This document shows positions 52,572 through 60,906 of a stretch of DNA of 64,000 nt, one piece after another. How positions within the stretch are numbered: the first letter of the stretch is position 1; every line of letters begins with the position of its first letter. The DNA is from Bordetella parapertussis (GTDB taxonomy: Bacteria > Pseudomonadota > Gammaproteobacteria > Burkholderiales > Burkholderiaceae_B): contig CAMDFD010000014.1 of the NCBI GenBank assembly GCA_945897365.1, positions 1 through 64,000 on the forward strand, written 5' to 3'. The notes beneath the pieces are model-generated. The model did not search any database. It saw only the letters and a program-made list of their open reading frames with translations, and was not told where the DNA came from. Position numbers and translations under genes: made by a program.

Positions 52572-53324
52572 CTATTCCTTTTTCGCCTTGCCTTGCGCCT
52601 CGACCGCGGCCATCGCCGCCGCAATTTCGGCTGGATCGCCGAGGTAATAATGCCGGATCGGACGCAAATCCTTGTCGAGCTCGTAGACCAGAGGCTGCCC
52701 GGTCGGAATATTCAGATGAACAATGTCCTCTTCGGAAACATGGTCAAGATGTTTGATTAATGCACGCAAGCTATTGCCGTGCGCAGAAATCATCACACGA
52801 CGACCAGCGCGTATAGCAGGGGCAATCGTTTCTTCCCAAAACGGCAGCACACGCTCGACCGTGTCTTTTAAACACTCCGTCGCAGGCAATTGCTGCGCGG
52901 TCAGTCGTGCATAGCGCGGGTCAAACTTAGGGTGCCTCGGGTCATCGAGTGCGAGTGGATTCGGTGCGATTGCGTAGGCGCGCCGCCAGATTAGCACCTG
53001 CTCATCCCCATACTGGGCGGCAGTTTCAGCCTTATTGAGGCCCTGGAGCGCGCCATAGTGACGCTCATTGAGGCGCCAATTGTTATGGACGGGCAGATAC
53101 ATCGCGTCCATCGCATCCAGTGCAATCCAAAGCGTGCGGATGGCGCGTTTGAGCACCGAGGTGAAGGCGATATCGAATTCGTAGCCCTGATCTTTCAACA
53201 TTTGACCAGCTTTACGCGCCTGCTCCCGACCCAGATCAGTCAGATCGACGTCGGTCCAGCCCGTAAAACGATTTTCGAGATTCCATTGGCTTTCGCCGTG
53301 ACGCATCAATACAAGTTTATACAT
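52572..53324 (-). CDS. gpmA: 2,3-bisphosphoglycerate-dependent phosphoglycerate mutase
   Basis: Interconverts 3- and 2-phosphoglycerate in glycolysis and gluconeogenesis. From ATG 53324 the product is 250 residues with the phosphohistidine motif LMRHGESQWN (His9) and the second catalytic stretch ISAHGNSLRALIKHL. A GTG three codons upstream is the alternative start. Full length for the cofactor-dependent form. It probably leads the gpmA-envC-ctpA-moeB transcript; its promoter must lie in the 106-base gap before the divergent rhodanese gene, where a TATAAT at 53362-53367 (plus strand) and TATAAA (minus) occur. Confidence 0.97.
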   Translation of the reverse strand: MYKLVLMRHGESQWNLENRFTGWTDVDLTDLGREQARKAGQMLKDQGYEFDIAFTSVLKRAIRTLWIALDAMDAMYLPVHNNWRLNERHYGALQGLNKAETAAQYGDEQVLIWRRAYAIAPNPLALDDPRHPKFDPRYARLTAQQLPATECLKDTVERVLPFWEETIAPAIRAGRRVMISAHGNSLRALIKHLDHVSEEDIVHLNIPTGQPLVYELDKDLRPIRHYYLGDPAEIAAAMAAVEAQGKAKKE

Positions 53325-53393
53325 GGCAGACACAGGTTAAAGTGTGGATAAAACATCATTTTATAATTGTCTGAGTCATATTTCATAACCCGC

Positions 53394-53405
53394 CCCAAAT
53401 TTGGG
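53394..53405. repeat. 12-base perfect palindrome upstream of the rhodanese gene
   Basis: CCCAAATTTGGG reads the same on both strands and lies 25 bases before the GTG start of the rhodanese gene, downstream of the TATAAT at 53362-53367. It is too compact for a terminator. It could be an operator for a dimeric regulator or chance. Confidence 0.3.
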
Positions 53406-53430
53406 CTGCAACCGCTTCTCTGGATACACC

Positions 53431-53841
53431 GTGGATTTCTTTTTTAGTCAAAATAACCTGTTGTTAATCGGCGTGGCCTTAGTCTCGGGCTTGGCACTCG
53501 CCTGGCCCATGATCCAAAGCAGACGTGCTGGTGCGAGCATCTCCTGCACAGAAGCTGTGCAATTGATGAATCATCAGCATGCCATCATGATCGATATTCG
53601 CCCGAGCGATGCCTACAAGTCGGGTCATATTGCGCAAGCTCGCAGCATCCCCGCCACCGAAATTGAGAAAAAAGCGGCCAATTTGCCCAAAAACAAGCCG
53701 TTGATCGTCGTATGCGACTTCGGTCGTACCGCTGGCAGCGCTGCAGTTCGCCTACGCGCCCTTGGCTTTACGCAAGTCAATGTGCTCGGTGGCGGCATGC
53801 GTGCCTGGTCGACCGCCGGACTGCCCTTAACCACAAAATAA
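53431..53841 (+). CDS. Membrane-anchored rhodanese-like protein
   Basis: Single-domain rhodanese (sulfurtransferase fold) with an N-terminal membrane helix at about 10-28. From GTG 53431 the product is 136 residues. The active-site loop is VVCDFGRTAG with Cys95; the five-residue loop CDFGRT resembles thiosulfate or polysulfide sulfurtransferases of the YibN type. The gene order rhodanese-grxC-secB-gpsA is shared with enteric bacteria (yibN-grxC-secB-gpsA), which supports the call. Earlier in-frame TTG 53401 is rejected, as it would start inside the palindrome region. Confidence 0.92.
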   Translation: MDFFFSQNNLLLIGVALVSGLALAWPMIQSRRAGASISCTEAVQLMNHQHAIMIDIRPSDAYKSGHIAQARSIPATEIEKKAANLPKNKPLIVVCDFGRTAGSAAVRLRALGFTQVNVLGGGMRAWSTAGLPLTTK

Positions 53842-53860
53842 TGACCTCTCGGAGCCTCAG

Positions 53861-54118
53861 ATGAATAAAGTCGTGATGTATACCACCGGTTATTGCCCTT
53901 TTTGCACGCGCGCCGAAATGCTGCTGACACAGCGTGGTGTGGCCGAGATCGAAAAAATCCGGATTGACGAAGACACCGCGCAGCGCGCGCTCATGATGGA
54001 ACGTACCGGACGACGAACCGTGCCTCAGATCTACATCGGGGACACCCACGTTGGCGGTTTCGACGATTTGTCCGCGCTGGATCGTGAGGGCAAGCTCTTG
54101 CCCCTGCTCAACGGCTAA
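53861..54118 (+). CDS. grxC: Glutaredoxin 3
   Basis: Glutathione-dependent dithiol oxidoreductase of the cytoplasm. The 85-residue product begins MNKVVMYTTGYCPFCTRAEM, with the redox site C12-P-F-C15. The conserved TVPQIYIGDTHVGGFDDL segment binds glutathione. Size and context (between a rhodanese and secB) match GrxC. Single gene with a short 19-base gap from the rhodanese. No oddities. Confidence 0.96.
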   Translation: MNKVVMYTTGYCPFCTRAEMLLTQRGVAEIEKIRIDEDTAQRALMMERTGRRTVPQIYIGDTHVGGFDDLSALDREGKLLPLLNG

Positions 54119-54217
54119 ATACCCTTTACTCTTTTTTCTGTTTTTTTTGCTGTTTTCTCGCGATTCTTTGACTCGAAATCAAAATCGCCTCCATTTTAGT
54201 TTTTACTGGAAATTTTC

Positions 54218-54727
54218 ATGGCCGAACAAAACACTCAAGCTGACAACGCTCCCTCCTTCAACATGCAACGTGTATATCTGAAGGATCTCTCGCTTGAGAT
54301 GCCCAACGCACCGGGTATCTTCCTCGAGCAAGAAGCCCCCGCGGTCGAGGTTTCGATCAACATTGGCGGCCAGGCTTTGGCCGAAACCGTCTTTGAGTCT
54401 ACCGTGACCGTCACCGTCACCACACGCATCAAGGACAAAGTTTTATATCTCGTCGAAGCCACACAGGCTGCGATTTTCGAAATGGTAAATATCCCCGCCG
54501 AACAGATCGATCCCTTGATGGGCATCGTGTGTCCAACGATGCTTTACCCATACCTGCGCTCCAATGTCGCCGATGCGATTACGCGCACTTCGTTACCCCC
54601 ATTGCACTTGGCTGAGGTCAACTTCCAAGCCCTCTACGAACAACGCATCGCTCAGGCAGCCCAAGAAGCTGAGTCCGCACCTGCTGATTCGGGTCTGATT
54701 TTGCCCCCTGGTGTGACACGTCAATAA
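54218..54727 (+). CDS. secB: Protein-export chaperone SecB
   Basis: Tetrameric cytoplasmic chaperone that keeps precursor proteins unfolded and delivers them to SecA. The 169-residue product has the family segments FNMQRVYLKDLSLEMPNAP, VTVTVTTRIKDKVLYLVEAT and GIVCPTMLYPYLRSNVADAI. Normal length with a short Pro/Ala-rich tail. The 99-base upstream gap is T-rich with a TTGACT at 54168-54173 but no good matching -10 box. It precedes gpsA by 12 bases, the conserved order. Confidence 0.96.
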   Translation: MAEQNTQADNAPSFNMQRVYLKDLSLEMPNAPGIFLEQEAPAVEVSINIGGQALAETVFESTVTVTVTTRIKDKVLYLVEATQAAIFEMVNIPAEQIDPLMGIVCPTMLYPYLRSNVADAITRTSLPPLHLAEVNFQALYEQRIAQAAQEAESAPADSGLILPPGVTRQ

Positions 54728-54739
54728 AGCTGATATCCC

Positions 54740-55786
54740 ATGACCATGCACAACGCTGAACAAGCACCGCGACCCGTTGCGGTGCTTGGTGCTGGCGCAT
54801 GGGGCACTGCTCTTGCATGCGCGGCGAGCCGCCATGCACCCACGATGCTTTGGGCGCGTCATCCCGCGTTCGCCGAGCAACTGACTGCTCGTCGAGAAAA
54901 CACCCGTTACCTGCCTGGCATTGCACTACCAGACACTCTTTTGTTCACTTCAAACCTTGATCATGCCCTGGCGCACACGTCAGCCAGAACGCCAGAGACT
55001 GCAGGTTTACTTATTTTGAGTGTTCCCCTCGCCGGTCTACGCGTTTTATGCACTGAACTCGGCGAAAAACTGTCGCAACCGCTCACAGGCATCGTATGGA
55101 CCTGCAAAGGCCTCGAGGCTGAGACCGGTATGTTGCCCAGCGAGATTGCACGCGCTGCGCTGAGCGCTGTCCCCAACATCCCAACAGGTGTGCTCTCCGG
55201 CCCCTCCTTCGCCCGCGAGGTCGCCCAAGGCCTCCCCGTTGCGCTCACCATTGCCAGCCACGATACGGCGTTAAGACGCGCGACGATCGCAGCGCTGCAT
55301 GGTGGCGCCATGCGCGTCTATGCCAACCAAGATGTCATTGGCGTCGAGGTCGGCGGTGCCCTAAAAAACGTCATGGCGATTGCCTGCGGCATCAGCGAGG
55401 GGCTCGGTCTGGGCACCAACGCACGCGCAGCACTCATCACCCGAGGTCTGGCGGAAATGACCCGCTTTGGCGAGGCTCTTGGCGCCCATAGCGCGACCTT
55501 TTCTGGTCTCACCGGTCTCGGAGATCTTGTACTGACCGCGACGGGCGACCTGTCGCGCAATCGCCAAGTCGGCCTCGAAATTGGTCGTGGCAAATCCTTA
55601 AATGAAGTGTTGGCGACTGGCCTCACAGCCGAGGGCGCACGCTGCGCCCAAGCCGTTCTCAAGCGAGCCTCTCAGCTAGGTGTTGAATTACCGATTACCC
55701 ATGCTGTGTGCGAGGTGCTGTTCGAGGGCGTCGCACCCTTCGAGGCCGTCACACGCCTGCTTTCTCGCGTGGCCACAACCGAATAA
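54740..55786 (+). CDS. gpsA: Glycerol-3-phosphate dehydrogenase [NAD(P)+]
   Basis: Reduces dihydroxyacetone phosphate to glycerol 3-phosphate for phospholipid synthesis. The 348-residue product has the N-terminal dinucleotide fold (VAVLGAGAWGTALACAASRH), GPSFAREVAQGLPVALTIAS, and the catalytic lysine in GGALKNVMAIACG, then SGLTGLGDLVLTATGDLSRN. Full length. It follows secB by 12 bases. The Bug-family gene begins 10 bases after it, but is probably a separate acquisition in the operon. Confidence 0.96.
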   Translation: MTMHNAEQAPRPVAVLGAGAWGTALACAASRHAPTMLWARHPAFAEQLTARRENTRYLPGIALPDTLLFTSNLDHALAHTSARTPETAGLLILSVPLAGLRVLCTELGEKLSQPLTGIVWTCKGLEAETGMLPSEIARAALSAVPNIPTGVLSGPSFAREVAQGLPVALTIASHDTALRRATIAALHGGAMRVYANQDVIGVEVGGALKNVMAIACGISEGLGLGTNARAALITRGLAEMTRFGEALGAHSATFSGLTGLGDLVLTATGDLSRNRQVGLEIGRGKSLNEVLATGLTAEGARCAQAVLKRASQLGVELPITHAVCEVLFEGVAPFEAVTRLLSRVATTE

Positions 55787-55796
55787 TAGGTACCTC

Positions 55797-56792
55797 ATGT
55801 TTTTTTCTTCGCGCTTGCTTTGTCTCCTTGCCTGCACACTCACGCTACTGTCCACCTTTACGTTGCGTTGCGCATCCGCACAAAACACTTGGCCGCGTGA
55901 AAAGCCGATTCATCTGATCGTTCCCTTTCCCGCCGGATCCTCGCCTGACATTCTGGCGCGCACACTCTCTGCCCCGCTCGCCAAACAGCTTGGACAAAAT
56001 ATTGTCGTTGAAAACAAGCCCGGCGCAGGCGGCAACATCGGCACCCGCTTTGTGGCACGTGCGCCTGCCGATGGTTATACGCTGCTCTACACGATCAACG
56101 GCCCTCTCGTCACGGCACCAACGTTGTATAAAAAAACACTGGGCTACGATCCCGTCACTGACCTCGCACCAATCACCTTAGTCGCGACCAGTCCAAACGT
56201 TCTCGTGGTCAATGCGAGCTTTAACGGTGCCAACGTCGCCGACTTTGTCGCTCAAGCCAATCAACACGCTGGCCGATGGAACTACGGCTCCATCGGCGCC
56301 GGCAGCGCATCCCACCTCGCGATGGAGCTCTTTAAAAAACAAGCGGGTGTTGAACTCACGCATATTCCCTACAACGGCTTTCCACAGGTCACGACAGCCG
56401 TCATCGCCCAAGACATCCAGGCTGCTTTCATGGTGCCCGCGATCGCGATGACTCAAATCAAAAGCGGCAAAGTCAAAGCCTTAGGCGTCACGAGCCAGCA
56501 GGCGATCGCCACGCTACCAGGCATCACACCGCTCTCCGAACAGGGCTTTGCCGAGTTTGAAGCAATTTCCTGGAATGCGATCCTGGCACCTGCTGGCACC
56601 CCTGCAGTCATCCTGGAGCGACTGCATACAGCGCTCGCCAAACTGTTGGCCAGCGAAGAAATTAAAAACAAATTTGCCTCTCAATATTTTTCAACAGTCG
56701 GTTCAAGCCCTAGCGAACTCAAACAGCGCATCCAAGATGAAAAAAGACGTTGGGATACCGTGATAGAAGACCTCAAGCTTTCGCTGGACTAA
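55797..56792 (+). CDS. Bug-family (TctC-type) periplasmic binding protein
   Basis: Periplasmic solute-binding protein of the Bug family, greatly expanded in Alcaligenaceae and other Burkholderiales. From ATG 55797 the product is 331 residues with a signal peptide (MFFSSRLLCLLACTLTLLS, ending near CASAQ). The hallmark segments are IHLIVPFPAGSSPDILAR, VENKPGAGGNIGTRFVA and GSIGAGSASHLAMELFK. Most Bug proteins have no adjacent permease; here too none is visible. The ligand is unknown; carboxylates and aromatic acids are common. It follows gpsA by 10 bases. Confidence 0.9.
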   Translation: MFFSSRLLCLLACTLTLLSTFTLRCASAQNTWPREKPIHLIVPFPAGSSPDILARTLSAPLAKQLGQNIVVENKPGAGGNIGTRFVARAPADGYTLLYTINGPLVTAPTLYKKTLGYDPVTDLAPITLVATSPNVLVVNASFNGANVADFVAQANQHAGRWNYGSIGAGSASHLAMELFKKQAGVELTHIPYNGFPQVTTAVIAQDIQAAFMVPAIAMTQIKSGKVKALGVTSQQAIATLPGITPLSEQGFAEFEAISWNAILAPAGTPAVILERLHTALAKLLASEEIKNKFASQYFSTVGSSPSELKQRIQDEKRRWDTVIEDLKLSLD

Positions 56793-56818
56793 GTACCGCG
56801 GATCGTGACGTTTGTTTT

Positions 56819-57289
56819 TTACACGGCGCCCGGATAGCCTTGCTGACGCCAGCCCTCAAACACCACCACCGCCACTGCGTTGGAAAGATTTAAGCTACGC
56901 TGTCCCACCAACATCGGCAAACGGACGCGTTGAGTCGGCTCAAACAACGCCATTTGCTCTGCCGAGAGACCGGCAGTTTCACGTCCAAACACAAAGACAT
57001 CGCCCTCGCGCAAACTAACCTCGCTGACCAGTAGCGTGGCTTTTGTCGTCATGGCGAATACACGCTCGGGGGGTGCCCCGGTCGCTTTAATCGCCAAGGG
57101 CAAACTATCATGCACTTTGACGGGCTGCCACTCGTGATAATCGAGACCGGCGCGTTTGAGCCGCGTGTCATCGATCTCAAAACCGAGCGGTCGCACAAGA
57201 TGCAGCCGCGCGCCAGTATTGGCGCACAAGCGGATCACGTTACCCGTGTTGGGCGGAATTTCTGGCTGGACAAGGATGACATCAAACAT
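56819..57289 (-). CDS. trmL: tRNA (cytidine(34)-2'-O)-methyltransferase TrmL
   Basis: SPOUT-family enzyme that methylates the ribose of the wobble nucleotide in tRNA-Leu isoacceptors. The 156-residue product begins with the family stretch MFDVILVQPEIPPNTGNVIR and has the knot-forming VFGRETAGLSAEQMAL and RLPMLVGQRSLNLSNAVAVV segments. Normal length. It follows comF by five bases on the same strand. Confidence 0.95.
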   Translation of the reverse strand: MFDVILVQPEIPPNTGNVIRLCANTGARLHLVRPLGFEIDDTRLKRAGLDYHEWQPVKVHDSLPLAIKATGAPPERVFAMTTKATLLVSEVSLREGDVFVFGRETAGLSAEQMALFEPTQRVRLPMLVGQRSLNLSNAVAVVVFEGWRQQGYPGAV

Positions 57290-57294
57290 GAGCG

Positions 57295-58029
57295 CTATTT
57301 TGCCAGAGTCCGCGCAGCAACGAGGGCGATGACGCCTTGAGCCCCAGCGCGCAACAACGCAGCCGACGCAGCCTCCAGCGTGCTCCCTGTCGTGAGCACA
57401 TCATCGACCAAGCCTAACCAGCCACCGCTGACTGGAATACGCCCTTCGTATAGTCCACACACACTCTCCTGGCGCGCACGCCAATCCAGATTTTTTTGAC
57501 TGTAAGCTTCGCGCGTTCTGCGCAACCATGCGCCCCGTAACGGTAAGCCGCTTAAGCCCGCGAGCTCGCGGGCGATTTCACCCGCGGGATTCAAGCCACG
57601 TCGCAACATCGCCTCGCGACTAGACGGAATAGGCACTAAAGCCGTCAGTGGAGGCAAGGCAGGGCATGCCGTTTGCATATTGCGCCACAACAATCTGGCG
57701 AATAGCCCCGCATCCGTCAGTCGCCCCTGCGCCTTGAAGCGACGCATCAGCTGATCGCCAGGCACCGCAAAGTGAATCCCTGCCATGGCACGGGCATACG
57801 TCAACGGCCGTTGGCAGCAAGCTTCGCATAATGCACTCGGTGCGAGCGGCGGTCTCAAACCAAAGCCGGGGGCTTGGTACAAACAACGGCGACAATGTCG
57901 ACGCGCATCAAACTCGAACCTGACCTCGCTCTCGCAAGGGCGGCAAAGGTCCCCGCCGACTGCAGCTAAACCACATAAGGGGCATGGGGCGCGGAGTATT
58001 TGTCGGATTTTTTCTCGGATAGAGTACAT
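57295..58029 (-). CDS. comF: ComF-family phosphoribosyltransferase-like protein
   Basis: ComF-like protein; relatives are needed for DNA uptake in naturally competent bacteria, though many carriers are not known to be competent. From ATG 58029 (GAGGAG five bases upstream) the product is 244 residues. A zinc-finger-like N-terminus has CPLC (about 16-19), CRPC, CRRC and CEAC pairs; the phosphoribosyltransferase-like motif is VDDVLTTGSTLEAASAALL near the C-terminus. Full length. It diverges from the BioC-like gene across 54 bases. Confidence 0.9.
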   Translation of the reverse strand: MYSIREKIRQILRAPCPLCGLAAVGGDLCRPCESEVRFEFDARRHCRRCLYQAPGFGLRPPLAPSALCEACCQRPLTYARAMAGIHFAVPGDQLMRRFKAQGRLTDAGLFARLLWRNMQTACPALPPLTALVPIPSSREAMLRRGLNPAGEIARELAGLSGLPLRGAWLRRTREAYSQKNLDWRARQESVCGLYEGRIPVSGGWLGLVDDVLTTGSTLEAASAALLRAGAQGVIALVAARTLAK

Positions 58030-58083
58030 TTTCACTCCTCAAGTCCTTATTCTGCCCCAGCACCGCACGCTTTTTTTATTGCT

Positions 58084-59016
58084 ATGACAACAACATCCAT
58101 ACTGAGTCGTCTCCCTTTGAACGTTGATCACGTCCTGCGTCAATTCAACCGCAGAGGTGACCTCAACGAAGCTCAGTTTTTATATGGCGAAATCGCGCGT
58201 CGCATGGACGAGCGCTTGAGACTTGTGCGTTTAGAGCCCACGCAACTATTAGATGCAGGTTGCGGTGCCGGGGCTCAAATCCCACTTTTGTACGCGCGCT
58301 ACCCTAACGCCCACTTCATTGGTCAGGATCACAATGCGGGCTTGCTCACGCTTGCACAGCACGCTGCACACAATATCTATCCGCATGGTTGGCGGTCGTG
58401 GGTCGGACGTCTGCGGGGCGATCCACCAGCGACTTCTTGGATCCAGCAGGATCTCGCGCAAACAGGTCTCGACCCCGAGTCTCTCGATCTCGTTTGGTCC
58501 AACCTAGCATTGCACTGGCACCCAACCCCGCACGAGGTGCTTCAGGAATGGGGGCGCATTATTCGGCCAAATGGTTTAGTTTTTTTCTCCTGCTTTGGTC
58601 CCGCGACCATGCAAGAGCTCCGTCAAGCCTTGAGCACAGCGGGTCTCACCACCAGCACGCCCAGTTTTGTGGACATGCACGATTTTGGTGACTTGCTGAT
58701 TGAAAAAGGCTTTGCCGATCCGGTCATGGATCAGGAAGTACTCACCCTCACCTACGCCACGCCGGAAAAGCTTTTGCACGACGTCAAAAATCTTGGTGGC
58801 AATCCTGCTTTGGGACGTAAAGCGACGCTCACGACGCGTCGATGGCGACAGCGTTTAATGGATGCGCTAGAGTTACAGCGTCGTCCTGACGGCCGCATCC
58901 ATCTCACCATCGAAGTGGCTTATGGTCACGCCTGGCGCGGCGCAACGCGGCGCGGCCAGGCGGGGGAAACGCGCATCAGCGTGAGCGCGATTCAGCGAAA
59001 ATCAGCCAAAAAATGA
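58084..59016 (+). CDS. BioC-like SAM methyltransferase
   Basis: SAM-dependent methyltransferase, 310 residues from ATG 58084, with motif I LLDAGCGAGAQIPLL near residues 58-72 and later segments DLVWSNLALHWHP and LRPNGLVFFSCFGP-like IIRPNGLVFFSCFGPATM. These match the malonyl-ACP methyltransferase BioC group, which starts biotin synthesis, and the gene is next to comF as in other beta-proteobacteria. No other bio genes are in the window, so the role is not certain. Its last 15 bases overlap the convergent TSUP gene. Confidence 0.82.
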   Translation: MTTTSILSRLPLNVDHVLRQFNRRGDLNEAQFLYGEIARRMDERLRLVRLEPTQLLDAGCGAGAQIPLLYARYPNAHFIGQDHNAGLLTLAQHAAHNIYPHGWRSWVGRLRGDPPATSWIQQDLAQTGLDPESLDLVWSNLALHWHPTPHEVLQEWGRIIRPNGLVFFSCFGPATMQELRQALSTAGLTTSTPSFVDMHDFGDLLIEKGFADPVMDQEVLTLTYATPEKLLHDVKNLGGNPALGRKATLTTRRWRQRLMDALELQRRPDGRIHLTIEVAYGHAWRGATRRGQAGETRISVSAIQRKSAKK

Positions 59017-59820
59017 GTCGTAGGCTTTGTAGGCCATGTATGCCGTCAAGCCAAATAACAAGAAAGCAAAAATACGCTTGAGTGTTTTGACAGGAAGGTT
59101 GTGGGCGGCACGCGCGCCGACTGGGGCCAACACCACGCTGCACACCGCCAAAATAATCAAAGCCGGCCAATAGATGTAGCCGAACATCTCAAAGGGCAAA
59201 CCTTCTTTGTGCCAGCCAGACCAGACGTAACCGATCGTATTGGCCAGTGCGATCGGAAAACCAAGCGCAGCCGATGTACCCACAGCCTGATGCAAGGGAA
59301 TATTGCACCAGAGCATGAAGGGCACAGAGATAAACCCACCGCCAGCACCCACTAAACCAGAGACGAAACCAATCGTGCCTCCCGCACCTACAATGCCGAC
59401 TTTACCGGGCATTTGACGTGAAGGTTTGGGCTTTTTATCACGCAACATCTGAAAAGCTGAGTAGCCCACGAACACGGCAAAAAAGAGCGCCAACCAGCCC
59501 GTTTTAAGAAAAGAAAAAATAGCCCCGCCGGCAATCAAACCGCCTACGACGATACCGGGCGTCAAGGCCGCAACTAAATCCCAGCGCACTGCCCCCCTTT
59601 TATTGTGCGCGCGCACGCTCGACACCGAAGTAAACAAAATAGAAGCCATCGATGTCGCGATCGCCGCATGAACGATCAATTCAAGCGGCAAGCCTTGCCA
59701 AGTCAGCAAAAGCGTTAAAAAAGGGACGAGCAACATGCCACCGCCAATGCCCAGTAATCCGGCAGCAAAGCCGGTCACACAGCCTAGAATGGCAAGAGCT
59801 AAGATAAATAATGGATCCAT
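59002..59820 (-). CDS. TSUP-family (TauE/SafE-like) membrane permease
   Basis: Membrane permease of the TauE/SafE family, which moves sulfite, sulfoacetate or other organic anions. From ATG 59820 the product is 272 residues with about eight hydrophobic helices in two repeats: GFAAGLLGIGGGMLLVPFLT and GFVSGLVGAGGGFISVPFML. Longer upstream reading is rejected because it has no membrane character. It diverges from xdhC. In Burkholderiales this type of gene is often found beside xdhC in molybdenum-hydroxylase neighbourhoods, although no hydroxylase is in this window. Confidence 0.88.
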   Translation of the reverse strand: MDPLFILALAILGCVTGFAAGLLGIGGGMLLVPFLTLLLTWQGLPLELIVHAAIATSMASILFTSVSSVRAHNKRGAVRWDLVAALTPGIVVGGLIAGGAIFSFLKTGWLALFFAVFVGYSAFQMLRDKKPKPSRQMPGKVGIVGAGGTIGFVSGLVGAGGGFISVPFMLWCNIPLHQAVGTSAALGFPIALANTIGYVWSGWHKEGLPFEMFGYIYWPALIILAVCSVVLAPVGARAAHNLPVKTLKRIFAFLLFGLTAYMAYKAYDSFFG

Positions 59821-59916
59821 GAGGTTTAACTCGATCTCGACGCTAGTAAAGTGGCTCAGTATACTGACTGTATAAAACCCTTGCCCGCCTCGACTCCTTT
59901 TCTGAAAGAATGCTGC

Positions 59917-60906
59917 ATGGACTCTCTTGATACCGAAGTACTGAAACAAGCCTGCGAATGGGTGTCGACCGGTCATACGGTGCATCTGGCAACTGTCGTC
60001 AAAACGTGGGGCTCAGCCCCGCGACAGGCGGGTGCGATGCTGGCTGTGCGTAAAGACGGACGCGTCATTGGCTCTGTTTCAGGCGGCTGTATCGAGGACG
60101 ATCTGATCGCTAGAGCCCAAGAAGGGAGACTCCCCACCAAGCCCGAGTGGGCGCGTTATGGTGTGTCACAGGACGAAGCGGCCCGCTTTGGCCTGCCCTG
60201 CGGTGGCACTCTGCGCTTGGTGATCGAGCCTCTGATCCACAGCGACTGGCTCGAGCAGGTGGTCGCCACCACCGAAACGCAACAACTCATCGGTCGCTGG
60301 TTAGATATGTCCACCGGCATCTCCACGTTGACCAACGCTCGGCCAGGCCAACTGACTGAAGTTAAAGAAGACGGCTGCCATTTCATCTATGGTCCACACT
60401 GGCGACTTCTGATCATCGGTGCAAACCAAACAGCTCGGGCTCTGGCCCAGATCGCCACGATGCTTGAATTTCAAGTCTTTATTTGCGATCCACGCGAGGA
60501 ATTCACCGCCGACTGGGACATGCAGGGCGTGACGCTGCAGCCAGGCATGCCTGATGATGCCGTGTTGGAGATTCAAACAGACTCTCGTACCGCCATCGTC
60601 GCCATCACCCATGACCCAAAGCTCGACGACATGGCCTTGCTCGAAGCCTTGAAGTCCAACGCTTTTTATGTCGGTGCTCTGGGTTCGGTTCGCAATCAAG
60701 CCAAACGTCGCGAACGCCTGCTGAGCTTTGATCTTTCTGAGCAGGAAGTTGACAAGCTACATGGACCCGTTGGTCTTCAAATCGGCAGCCGCACACCCGC
60801 AGAAATTGCCGTCGCGATCGGCGCCCAATTAGTGCAAGTCAGGCGCACACTCGAAGACGCACGTGTCGGCGGCCTCAGTCAGCCACCCGCCTCGACGAAC
60901 GCTTAG
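59917..60906 (+). CDS. xdhC: XdhC-family molybdenum cofactor insertion protein
   Basis: Binds and sulfurates molybdenum cofactor and inserts it into xanthine dehydrogenase-type enzymes. From ATG 59917 the product is 329 residues. The XdhC N-terminal domain shows VVKTWGSAPRQAGAMLAV and GSVSGGCIEDDLIARA; the C-terminal Rossmann-like domain has LLIIGANQTARALAQIA and YVGALGSVRNQAKRRERLL. No molybdopterin enzyme lies nearby, so it is an orphan here. The stop overlaps the convergent ntrX gene by four bases. Confidence 0.88.
   Translation: MDSLDTEVLKQACEWVSTGHTVHLATVVKTWGSAPRQAGAMLAVRKDGRVIGSVSGGCIEDDLIARAQEGRLPTKPEWARYGVSQDEAARFGLPCGGTLRLVIEPLIHSDWLEQVVATTETQQLIGRWLDMSTGISTLTNARPGQLTEVKEDGCHFIYGPHWRLLIIGANQTARALAQIATMLEFQVFICDPREEFTADWDMQGVTLQPGMPDDAVLEIQTDSRTAIVAITHDPKLDDMALLEALKSNAFYVGALGSVRNQAKRRERLLSFDLSEQEVDKLHGPVGLQIGSRTPAEIAVAIGAQLVQVRRTLEDARVGGLSQPPASTNA

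Noticed and set aside
54119..54217. Promoter for secB with TTGACT at 54168-54173
   Set aside because: No acceptable -10 box is found 16-18 bases downstream, so the site is only mentioned under secB.
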